Source: Podila epigama
Lineage: Eukaryota > Mortierellomycota > Mortierellomycetes > Mortierellales > Mortierellaceae
DNA: 16,119 bases
Direction of reading: 5' to 3'
Assembly: GCA_015679605.1 (NCBI GenBank)
Contig: JAAAVE010000110.1
Span: 1-16,119 of the forward strand
Shown here: one piece after another, positions 1 to 8,679 of the stretch
How the letters are laid out: every line of letters begins with the position of its first letter
How positions within the stretch are numbered: the first letter of the stretch is position 1
Made by a program: the position numbers and the translations under genes
The notes under the pieces: generated by a model
What the model was told of the DNA's origin: nothing
Seen by the model: the letters and a program-made list of their open reading frames with translations, nothing else
Databases searched by the model: none

Positions 1-210
1 AGATGAAGACGCAGAAATGACAATGCAGACTGGTGATGTGACAAGAAGAGAGACAAGCAATGCACACACAATTACAAAACAAAAAAGAAACCCCATCCCT
101 CGGATAAAGTCGTGAAAGAGTAATACAGAAAAAAACGTTATTTTGCGTTTGACTTGAACCATGATCATCGCGATCGAGAAACAAAAAGAAGGCGCCTAGG
201 CTTTATTATT

Positions 211-252
211 ATTTTTTCTTTTTCTTTTTCTTTTTCTTTTCTTTTTCTTTTT
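211..252. repeat. Polypyrimidine (CTTTTT)n tract
   Basis: About seven imperfect CTTTTT units follow ATTATTATT. A purine/pyrimidine-asymmetric simple repeat; no other role is visible. Confidence 0.9.
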
Positions 253-414
253 GGGTAATGTTGAGGGAAAGAAAAAAGCATCTGCAGCCTCGGATAACGT
301 CTTTGATAGGTAGAAATACGTGGCTCACGTTGAAAAATAAAAATGGCTCTCGACCCAGTTTTTTTGCTTTTGTGTTGAAGGAATGAAAGAGAGAGAGATG
401 CATGTTCACATCAG

Positions 415-439
415 AACAACAACAACAACAACAACAACA
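415..439. repeat. (AAC)8 microsatellite
   Basis: Uninterrupted AAC triplets in noncoding DNA, with further AAC/AAAC-rich sequence to about 495. Confidence 0.9.
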
Positions 440-1100
440 TGAACAACACAAACAAATAACAAAAACCCTAACAATAAACAGCAACAAACAGAACATGACC
501 TCAACAGACTTCAACCTTTTTTTTTGTCTAATCGATCCAATCATCCAAAGACATGCGTCTGTCTGGATGAGGTCTTTTTTGGTGTTGTTGCCAGCAGGGT
601 GGTCATCGCTCTCTTTATTACTTCAATTGTTTGTGCGATTCTTGACGAACCCATCTACATACAACTGTAGTTCAGTATGTAGTTCCAGATCAATCGCTTC
701 ACATGCCTCATGTGTATGAATATTTGTATACAAGTAAATATATGATTTTGAATTTTTTTTCACTTTGCCACACCTCGGCCTCGCATCTCATGTCACCAAC
801 AGCCAGTTGCCACGCCGTACGCCGTACATGTGTCACACGCCACACGGCCATGTGCATCATCCTACGGGGAGGTAATAGCAGTGTACAAAAATACAAAAAC
901 ATCCAATTTACCAGATTTACTTCAAACACTCCTTTTGCACGACGCCGCCGACTGAAATGCTCAATAGCCATGATTGAGTACATGAACATGTACTGTAGAA
1001 CATACCGGCAAGGGCATCCGTCAATGTTATTGTTGTTGTTATTATCACTCATGCCACAGGAGTGTATTGTCTCTTTGTCTTTTGTTTTTTTATTGTCGCC

Positions 1101-1131
1101 TGATGTTGATGTTGATGTTAATGTTGATGTT
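1101..1131. repeat. (GATGTT)n short tandem repeat
   Basis: Five units of TGATGT, one with an A-for-G change (TTAATG). Confidence 0.85.
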
Positions 1132-1335
1132 AGTCATCACCCACACGCCCTATTCGACAATCCACGCAATCGCGTTGTAGAGCGATCAAAACTAAACTGA
1201 GCAAGAAAATGGAAACAGAATGTTATCCCTAACCCTCAACCCCCTAGCGCTATCACCTATTCGCACATTGTAGTCAACACTACCTTTTTTTTTTAGGTCC
1301 AAGCAAAAAGGGCAATTAGATTTTTTTTTTTTTAA

Positions 1336-1390
1336 TGTCTGACTGTCTACCTGTCTGCCTGTCTGCCTGTCTGCCTGTGTGTCTGTGTGC
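1336..1390. repeat. (CTGTCTGC)n minisatellite grading into GTGT
   Basis: Repeated CTGTCTGC/CTGTCTAC units directly after a T13 run. This produces a false Cys/Leu-rich open frame. Confidence 0.9.
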
Positions 1391-1510
1391 TAATATTTGT
1401 CTCTCTGTTCTACCTCTGGAGAAACAGAAAAAAAAAGGTACCCAAGAATGGGTATGTTCGCAACACAAAAAAGTCCGTCCGCTCCACACAAGAAAAATGA
1501 GAAGGAAAAT

Positions 1511-1538
1511 AAAAAAAGGGCAAAAAGGCCCTTTTTTT
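1511..1538. repeat. Perfect 11-bp hairpin with flanking T run
   Basis: A7-GGGC (1511-1521) pairs fully with GCCC-T7 (1528-1538) around a 6-nt loop AAAAAG; the T run is followed by A8. Shaped like an intrinsic terminator, but not expected to act as one in a fungal nucleus. Confidence 0.8.
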
Positions 1539-2442
1539 TAAAAAAAATTCTCATGATGTGGCCATTGCATTTTTGTCTCTCCGCCTCAATTTTGTTCTTT
1601 GATTATTATTGTTCATGGCAAAATAAAGTGAATTGTGGGAAAATGCAAAAAGAAAAAAAAATACATTACGCGTCAAGTTGATGAAAAGGGGTAAAGGAGG
1701 ATGAATTGCATTACATGGACAAAGAAGGGTGGGGTAATCTTTTTTATTATTATTATTGTTATCCCACAAAAAGTGTCTGTAAAATAAAAAAAGATGGACC
1801 ACTATTCATTCTTGGCACTGTTGGGCAAAACGTAGATGGGAACATCTTTTTTTTTTTATTGATTGATTGTTTTGTGACCATGACGAAAGCTCAAATTGCG
1901 GGTTAGACGATTCCTCAAACAAATTGAGGGGGGGGACGAAAGGAAAATGGTATTGGCATGGGATGGGATGGGAAAAGCAAAAGCAAAAAGCAAATGCAAA
2001 AGAAAATGCTAAAGTAAAAACATCAAAGCTGCATGCGTGCATGCATCCTTTTTGTTATTGTTGTTTCTATTGTTCTTCCCATGAGAAATGCATCTTTTTT
2101 TTTTTGAAAGGAGGTGGTCAAAATCGATTGGATAAATCCTCAAAAAGTAATAGTTGTCATCGCTATCGCCTCCCTGCCTCCCTCAATCTATCTTTCGTGC
2201 CAAGCAAACTATTGCTCGGTGGAAGGGGTTGGGAAAAGAAAAAAAAAAGAAGGAAAGACTAGTATGGAATGGTGTCATGGTATGGTATGAATTATTACCA
2301 GTTGACCAAAGAGGGGCTCATCTTGATCTCATCCTACAACAAAATAGATGGTCATGGAAAGACTGAAGGGAACCACATTGGACAGGTCCAATGCACAGCA
2401 TAGGGGCAGGGTGAATAGTACTGTACATAGTACAGCACTGAG

Positions 2443-2476
2443 CCATGAATATGACCATGACCATGAACATGAACAA
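2443..2476. repeat. ATGACC/ATGAAC hexamer repeats
   Basis: Tandem ATGAAT/ATGACC/ATGAAC units, about five copies. Confidence 0.8.
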
Positions 2477-2894
2477 GGGGAGGTCTTGGGAATAGGAATA
2501 ACGTCCTGATGACTTTAGTGGTCAAAGGTACAAACGGTATAAAGAGTAGTGTCAACTCGGGAAGCAAAACAGTTGCATTTCTCCCTTTTTTCCCATGATG
2601 GTGTGCACTCGAATCCATCGGAGAAAAAATGGCTCGACTATTGGCACGTTTAGACATGTTCCATCGGAACTGGTTCCGGAGGCTGAAGGGTGGGAGAATG
2701 GGAGAATCACGGATGGGAAAAGCAGTACAGGGGTGTACAAAAAAAAGGTCACTGCGAGCACAAAGATTAACATTATTGTTTTATCGATTGGAGAATACCT
2801 TCTGACCCCATTGTTTCTTTGTGGCTCACCTTTTTTTTTTTTTTTGGTTGGTTGGTTGCTCAGCAAGAAGGTGCAGCAGGGGGAAAAGAAAAGA

Positions 2895-2918
2895 AAAATA
2901 AATAAATAAATAAATAAA
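2895..2918. repeat. (AAAT)n microsatellite
   Basis: About six AAAT units following a G/A-rich stretch. Confidence 0.9.
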
Positions 2919-3645
2919 ACGAGAGCGATGTTGATGGTGGACAAGTATGGCTTGGATTCGTTTTTGTTTAGTTTAGCCTGGCTTGATGGGTAGATGGGTG
3001 AGTGGAAAGAAGGAGAGAGAGAGAAAGGGAGAGAGCCCTTTGTTGAAGGTGTTTGTGCATCCATTTGATGTTATCCCATCTGCGGATAGGAGATTTTTTT
3101 TTTTCCAAGTCTAGAACTTGGCCATGCACTGCGTTGTTTGTGTATGTATGTGTGTGTGGATTTGTATGACAGTGTTGGCACAGGATGAGCATGCGATGAG
3201 CACGCACACACGCACACACACGCGCGCCATCCTCGCATCATAAAAAGATACTCAATGGAGGCTATTAATGTTACGCAGCAGCATGTGTTTATTTTCATCT
3301 TTTTCATCTCTTTTTGTTGTTGTTTCCTCAACAGGCGCTTCTTACTGTGACAACAGGCATGACAACAGCAACAGCAACCAAAAACAATAATGAACGAACG
3401 GACAGACAAACAGAAAACGAAACGAAACGAAACGAGCAGAACAATTCAATGGGGGGAGAAGAGGAGAAGAGGAGAAATCGTTGGACCAATCGGGGAATAG
3501 CTTTGTTTGTTGTTGCTCTGCTCAGCTCATCGTGCCTCCGTTTGCCCGTTGCTTCCGCATACATATCTTGTTCATTTCATGCATTGGAGCACTCCAACAC
3601 CAACACACAACTCCACACACGCACACCGTTTTTTCTCCGTGTGTA

Positions 3646-3690
3646 TGCTCGATGAGAACTTGCTCGATGAGAACCTGCCCGGTGAGAAAC
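3646..3690. repeat. Three tandem copies of a 15-bp unit
   Basis: TGCTCGATGAGAACT, TGCTCGATGAGAACC and TGCCCGGTGAGAAAC sit head to tail. The first two differ at one base; the third is more diverged. The 15-nt period keeps all frames open, so it appears as short peptide repeats in two frames. Confidence 0.92.
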
Positions 3691-3703
3691 TGTATAAACA
3701 CTT

Positions 3704-3735
3704 GGTGAGTGAGTGAATGAGTGAGTGAGTGAGTG
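3704..3735. repeat. (GTGA)n microsatellite
   Basis: About eight GTGA units with one GTGAAT variant, immediately after the 15-bp repeats. Confidence 0.9.
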
Positions 3736-4254
3736 CTCGGTGTGTGCGTGCATGGTTTTGCAACCTTGATAGTGATGGCATATCGTGAGTTTTGTCACTG
3801 GTCGATTTCTCACCCCTCCTCCCCCCCTTGTTTGGTTATCGCATCATCTGTTTGCTTGGCAAACTTGTCAGACTGACATCCGCAGCCACCATGTATGTAC
3901 AGTCTTTTAGAGAGCGAGCCGTTGGAGAGCATGAAAAAAGAGAGAAGGTCCCCATGGAGCAAATGGAGCAGATGGCTCTTCCGATACCTTATACTTTGTC
4001 ACGCCTTTTACATGTGCAGTACATACGTACTGTGCCATGCGAATGAGCAGTGAGAAAGTCAATGCATGGACCAGGTTCTGGATCTAGATCTGGACTCTGC
4101 TGTTGCTGGGAACTATCTCGTGTGGCCTGGCAAATGAGATGCCACCCTATGATGGCAACGACTCTTGAGAACCCGTTTAAAAGATGTCCAGAAAAAGCAT
4201 TGATCGGATAATAAAAATGGAGCCACGCCACAACAAGAATGAGCATTTGCACCA

Positions 4255-4297
4255 ACAAATGCAAATGCAAATGCAAAGCAAAGCAAAGGCAAAGCAA
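4255..4297. repeat. AAATGC / AAAGC short tandem repeats
   Basis: Four AAATGC units pass into AAAGC/AAAGGC units and then an A12 run. Confidence 0.85.
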
Positions 4298-4500
4298 AAA
4301 AAAAAAAAGGTCCGCGATAAGGTTACACCTCTTTTCCCTTGTGGCCATTGTGGCCCAGCGCCAACTCGTTTGACGATGGCTGTCTGTCTGTTTGTCAAAC
4401 GTTATTGTTTGGCGAAGCGACATCGCTTCCATTTGTGGTTCTCATTGCAGTCAGTCCCAATTGAGTTGATTGGTATATCCTCCATCTACCCGATGACTCT

Positions 4501-4680
4501 TTTTTTTTTTGTTTTGTTTGTTTGTTTGTATGTTTGAATGTCTGTTTGTATGTCTGTCTGTCGGTTGTCTGTCTGTTTGTCTATCGCTTCTTTCTTTCCG
4601 TCTCTTCTTTGTCCGTCTGTCCACTTGAAATTGTCCCCCTCCCCTCTGTTCTCTTTGGCTGTCCGTCTGTCGATTTGTCA
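4501..4680. repeat. TTTG / GTCT repeat-rich tract
   Basis: A T run, then TTTG, TATG and GTCT units, then imperfect CCGTCTGTC copies. Strongly T-rich with few A. Confidence 0.85.
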
Positions 4681-4737
4681 ATCCAATGGGCCAATAGGAA
4701 ATTTTTCTTGGCTCTTCGGCGCCTTTTTTATTTCTTT

Positions 4738-4802
4738 TGTGTGGTGTGTGTGCGTGGGTGTGTGTGGCGCTGTTGTTGTGAGTGTGCGTGCGTGCATGCA
4801 CA
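4738..4802. repeat. (TG)n / GTGTGCG repeat
   Basis: Imperfect TG repeat ending in CGTGCGTGCATGCA; a potential alternating purine-pyrimidine stretch. Confidence 0.85.
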
Positions 4803-5730
4803 ACAGTGTGAACAGAGAGATAGGGAGAGAGAAAAAAAGTCTAGCCCAATTGACCAAACATGATGGCAATTGTAGGTAATCATTCGACAGCCCTGAGAAA
4901 AGAGAGGCACAGTATGTACACTTCTGCAGGGCCTGGCCCACGAACAGACACTTTGCGGAGCACCTTCTTTTTTTTCATTGCATCATTTCGTTCGTTGTTA
5001 CGGTGGTACGTGTACTCTTTGTCAACTGCAGTTGAAGTTGCAGTGTGCGCTGCACTGCATGTACACCCTAGATGAATGCTGTGAATTTTTCATGATGTCT
5101 CAGCGTCCAAGCGAAAAAAAAAAGATGTATATCTTGATAGTCCCAACGGCCAAATTCCATTATCTCGGCTGGCTATCTCTCGTTGTTCCCAAAGAAATGT
5201 GTTATCGAGACACTTTTATGATATCCTAATCCATGGGAAAAAAACGCCGTCTTTGAACAATGGACAGGAGATACATATAACATGTAACATTTTTGTACAT
5301 TGGGTTGCACGATGTTTTTTTTTTATTTTTATTCACCCTCAATCTCGAATCTGTAGAATGCGTGAGATATGAACGAGAAACTGTGAGCAGGCCTCAATGG
5401 ACTAATTGTTGCTCGGCTCGTATCCTAATTCAAGAACAAAGGGGAGAGGTGCATTCCTATTGACCTCATGTCAGCAAAGAGAGAGAGAGAGGTTCATGTG
5501 TATAAAGAGGATTCATGGTAAAGAGACAAGGAACGAGCTACAACGAGACTAGGACGTAGTGACAAACTGCGTACTGTACATACTTTGAAAGAGATACCTG
5601 AACTAAGTATGAGGTGGATGGTGCATGTCGAGGAGGTGCACGGGTGGTCAATGAGCCATGAGTCGTCATGGTGAATGAGGGTTAATAATAATGAAGGCTG
5701 TTCTTTTGTAGGCAATTTGGCTTGATGGAC

Positions 5731-5783
5731 AGGGACACAAGGACACAAGGACACAAGGACACAGGGACTAGGACAGGGACAGG
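5731..5783. repeat. 8-bp minisatellite GGACACAA
   Basis: Four near-perfect GGACACAA units followed by degenerate GGACAGG copies. Confidence 0.92.
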
Positions 5784-6390
5784 TCCATTCTTGCATTTCT
5801 GATGTACAATTGTATTTGCTTGTCATTTGCTAGACCATTTGAATTGACGAAGTGGGAGGCATTGGATATTTTGTACCGTTTTATACCGTACTACTGTATC
5901 ATAGATAGACTAAAATGATATTTGGCCAAAAAGAAAAACAAGCAAGGGCAAGGGGGGGGGGGTAAAGACCAAACAACAACATAAGCATCATCCACAAGGA
6001 CATGGGTCGACGACGGACCGTTGAAAAATAAAATAAAATAAAAAAAAACTACCACTTTGGTTGACCAGCAATGACAAACGCAAGTCGACAAGGAAAAAAA
6101 AAGGGGGATGGGAGGGGGGCAATCTGTTTCTCTTGACGTGTTCCCTTGACCTACTTGCCTTGATCTTTTCCCTGGACCTTTGGGTTGAGGAATGGGGGTG
6201 GGATGGGTAATGAATGAATGCTCCCCCCTTCGACCCCTATATAAACCATTGATGTATAAAAGATGATAGTATGTGTTGTGTATTTGCGAATGAATGGCCA
6301 TGAGTGCGATGGGAGAAAGAAGGAAAGAAGTGACCAAGGATGGGCTGGAGGGAGATCTTCAGGCACCAGGCTGGTCCGAGTCATCGATGA

Positions 6391-6420
6391 CAGTCATCGT
6401 CATTGTCATTGTCATTGTAG
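6391..6420. repeat. (GTCATT)n repeat beside a 10-bp palindrome
   Basis: Four GTCATY units follow TCATCGATGA (6381-6390), which is a perfect palindrome. Confidence 0.82.
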
Positions 6421-6483
6421 ATGGAATGAGGTGACTGACTGACTCCTTTATGGGAAAAGAAATTTTTTGTCGAATGGTGAGAA

Positions 6484-6533
6484 GGTCAGTCAGTCAGTCA
6501 GTCGGGTCAGGTCAGGTCAGTCAGCCAGTCAGA
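6484..6533. repeat. (GTCA)n microsatellite with GGTCA variants
   Basis: GTCA units, a short GGTCA series, then GTCA/GCCA units. Confidence 0.9.
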
Positions 6534-6596
6534 GAGGTTTTGTCCACCAAAGAAATAAACATTCGGTCATTCGGACAGTTGGTCAGTTGGTTTGGT

Positions 6597-6669
6597 TTGA
6601 ATGAATGAATGAATGAATGAATGAGTGAGTGAGTGAGTGAGTGAGTGAGTGAATGAGTAAGTGAGTAAG
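6597..6669. repeat. (GAAT)n-(GAGT)n compound microsatellite
   Basis: About six GAAT units switch cleanly to about eight GAGT units, then decay. Confidence 0.93.
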
Positions 6670-6839
6670 GAGGAGTGGGAGTTGAGTGTGAGATATCGAT
6701 TTCACACACACACATTTCAATAAACATGATTGTTCACACACACTTCCATGCAATCCCACAAACAAACAACAACAAAAGATGAGACAAAAAACCCAAAAGG
6801 AGAATTAAAAATGGGCCTCGGCTCAAAGCGATTGCCCCA

Positions 6840-7010
6840 GTTTTGTTTGTGTTTTTGTATGTGTTTTTGTGAGTGTGAGTGTGAGTGAGTGTGTGTGTGT
6901 GTGTGTGTGAATAGAACGAATGAATGAATGAATGAGTGAGTGGATGAAAGTGAATGAATCGGATTGGAATGAATGAATGAGTGAATGAATGAATGGATGA
7001 ATGGCTGGCT
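6840..7010. repeat. Compound (GTTTTT)/(GTGAGT)/(TG)n and (GAAT)n repeats
   Basis: TTTGT-rich sequence, a GTGAGT series, (GT)10, then GAAT/GAGT/GATG units. It yields false His-Thr and Ile-His-Ser-Phe open frames on the minus strand. Confidence 0.9.
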
Positions 7011-7328
7011 CACATACATACAAAAATACAAATACAAAGACAAAATACACACGCCGTTTGATTTGTACCGTACCCGTACCCGCACCGTACTTTATTTTGT
7101 TCACAGCAGTGACGGTGACAATGAGTGAGTGAGTGAGCGTGAGAGGACAGAAGAGTGAAAATGTTTATTCATGAACCATTTGCAAGTGGATGAAATGGAT
7201 GGATGTTATACCCTATTCCTATCCGTGTGATAGATAGATATTTCTCCGCACACTTCACCATTGCCATGGTAAGCAGCAACAACATTTCCCCCCTGTGTGT
7301 GTGTGGCTCAATGTGCAGTGCTAAAGCA

Positions 7329-7362
7329 ATATTCACATCATTTTTTTTAATGGTGTGAATAT
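7329..7362. repeat. 14-bp inverted repeat (hairpin) upstream of the CSL promoter
   Basis: ATATTCACATCATT (7329-7342) pairs with AATGGTGTGAATAT (7349-7362) across a T6 loop. All 14 positions pair if one T-G wobble is allowed (13 Watson-Crick). It lies about 40 bp upstream of the TATA-like box, exactly where strand composition flips. It could be a two-fold symmetric protein-binding site or an RNA hairpin; neither is shown. Confidence 0.85.
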
Positions 7363-7400
7363 GTATTATGTGGCAACTTTAATTTTTTCCCCTCTTCTTG

Positions 7401-7412
7401 AATATAAATATA
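7401..7412 (+). promoter_or_regulatory. TATA-like element of the CSL gene promoter
   Basis: AATATAAATATA lies just upstream of a strongly pyrimidine-rich stretch (7413-7560) typical of fungal transcription starts, and about 60 nt downstream of a 14-bp hairpin. Its use as the core promoter is inferred. A start site around 7430-7500 would fit. Confidence 0.5.
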
Positions 7413-7429
7413 TTTCCTTTTCTCCATTT

Positions 7430-7710
7430 CCCATCAATTTTTTTTTCTCCTTTTTTTTCTCTCTTCTTTCCATCATTCATCATTCACCCATCACACATCC
7501 ATCATCCATCCATCTTCATCTCATTGATCAATCACTCCTTCCTTCTCATCATTCATCACTAGTTCCACTCCTACTACTACCACTACTACTACGACTACGT
7601 CATTCATACTCACTTACTCACTCAACACTCAACACTCACGACAGACACGCACTATCTATCGCTATCACTCACTTACACTCGAACAGATAAAAGAAAACAT
7701 ACATTAAAAC
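7430..7710 (+). promoter_or_regulatory. Probable first (noncoding) exon / 5' leader of the CSL gene
   Basis: This stretch is dominated by C and T with very little G, and has CATC, CACT and CTACTA repeats. No ATG occurs between 7371 and 7914. It ends at AAAAC followed by a good donor, GTAAGG, at 7711. The exact start is a guess. Confidence 0.45.
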
Positions 7711-7826
7711 GTAAGGGTGTTGTTCACCTCCATCCCATCCCATCCATCTATCCATCCATTTCTACTCCGCCTCAACTCGCTTTGGCAGAGTGACTTCCTA
7801 CTTCCTACTCCTACTTCCTACTCCTC

Positions 7827-7853
7827 CTCGACTCGACCCGACTCGACTCGACT
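7827..7853. repeat. (CGACT)n pentamer repeat
   Basis: About five CGACT/CGACC units inside the candidate 5' UTR intron. Confidence 0.88.
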
Positions 7854-7947
7854 TTTTTAATTGTTCTCGAGGCACAAAAGAAAAAAAAAATATTCTTTTT
7901 TTTTTGTTGGTTGTATGCACCATACGCCATACACCATACACCATTCG

Positions 7948-7968
7948 CACACACACACACACACACAT
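7948..7968. repeat. (CA)n microsatellite
   Basis: Pure CA dinucleotides, about 10 units, inside the candidate 5' UTR intron. Confidence 0.92.
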
Positions 7969-8335
7969 TCAACACCTTGCTCACAACCTATATCCAACCA
8001 CAGTATCATCATCCATCCATACACCACACTACACCATAACATGCATTCACACACACATTCAAACATACCATCACTTACTACCCTACCTTTTACCCTTTTA
8101 CCCTCACCAACACCCCGAGTCATATTCCCCCTTTTTTTTCTTTCTTTTTTCTTCCCACAAGGCCACTCATTACTCCAACATAAAGTAGCCCATGGTCTTC
8201 CCCCTTTTTTCACACACACACACATACACATGCATTCACACACGCATTCACACACAGCCATCCACAAACACCCTCACTTGAAGACACCTACTCACTCACT
8301 CACTCACTCACAACCCCGTGGGCACTTTACACTCG

Positions 8336-8350
8336 ATGCATGGCATGCAT
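8336..8350. repeat. ATGCATG-G-CATGCAT inverted repeat
   Basis: Perfect 7+1+7 palindrome in the candidate 5' UTR intron. A related TGCATGC/TGCATGCA cluster lies at about 2032-2046. Confidence 0.8.
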
Positions 8351-8533
8351 GACCTTGTCTTTTCTTTCTTTCTTTCTTTATTGGACACATATCCAATCCC
8401 AACATCCCACATCTCACTCACACAACTGCGACTGACTGCGGTCTACAGTTTGGTTGTCACTGTCGCGCTTTGTTTGTCCAAAATGGCTTTTCTTTTATTT
8501 TCTTCTTCTTCCCTGCCACATGCACCATGCATA

Positions 8534-8575
8534 CACTCACACTCACACTCACACTCACATTCACACTCACTCACA
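8534..8575. repeat. (CACTCA)n hexamer repeat
   Basis: Imperfect CACTCA/CATTCA units just upstream of the CSL start codon, inside the candidate 5' UTR intron. Confidence 0.88.
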
Positions 8576-8679
8576 TTAACACATGATATATCTCACTCCT
8601 TGTGAACAATAAAGAAACTAACATCCACCATCCATCCACTCTTAATTCACTCTTCCCAAACCACAGTGTAATAGCTATC

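Larger units (their letters stand above)
1..7370. other. Gene-poor, low-complexity intergenic region (no supported gene)
   Basis: No open frame longer than about 170 codons occurs, and every one translates to homopolymer- or microsatellite-driven sequence (Lys, Phe, Cys, His-Thr, Ser-Leu runs). No conserved domain, splice-linked exon series, tRNA box pair or transposon enzyme is visible. Local strand composition alternates: C/T-rich near 1300-1400 and 4500-4680, G/A-rich near 2220-3020 and 5930-7010. Many A or T runs of 8-13 nt occur. It may be long upstream regulatory DNA, unannotated noncoding transcription, or simply neutral repeats. Confidence 0.6.
7711..8666 (+). other. Candidate 5' UTR intron of the CSL gene (956 nt)
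   Basis: Donor GTAAGG is at 7711 and acceptor CCACAG ends at 8666, 13 nt before the start codon. Branch-like CTAAC (about 8618-8622) and TTAAT (about 8642-8646) precede it. Removing it deletes every ATG between the leader and ATG 8680, including 7915, 8041 and 8483. The interval holds GACTC repeats (7827-7853), a CA microsatellite (7948-7968), CACT/CACACA runs and T tracts. It is much longer than the other introns here (104-137 nt). An alternative acceptor, GTCTACAG, ending at 8448 with CTGAC upstream, would leave a uORF at 8483. Confidence 0.42.

Noticed and set aside
1220-1245. Telomere-like CCCTAACCCT
   Set aside because: Only one and a half units, followed by unrelated C-rich sequence. 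Not an interstitial telomere array.
3449-3655. 68-codon frame with a signal-peptide-like start (basic region, IALFVVALLSSSC, then VASAY)
   Set aside because: Poor start context, no protein-like sequence after the hydrophobic stretch, no clear donor to a further exon, and the tail runs into repeats. Probably chance.
4255-4285. ATGCAAAT octamer copies
   Set aside because: They arise automatically from the AAATGC tandem repeat, and POU-type octamer binding is an animal context.
5891-6337. 148-codon minus-strand open frame
   Set aside because: Driven by G runs, A/T runs and repeat DNA, with no domain or sensible composition. Similar frames occur throughout 1-7370.
6717-7104. Minus-strand frames with Ile-His-Ser-Phe and His-Thr repeats
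   Set aside because: Direct translations of (GAAT)n and (GT)n microsatellites.
8602-8679. N-terminal extension of the CSL frame by 26 codons from a GTG
   Set aside because: There is no ATG in this extension, and GTG starts are not expected in a fungal nuclear gene. A likely 3' splice site (8666) lies inside it. ATG 8680 has A at -3.
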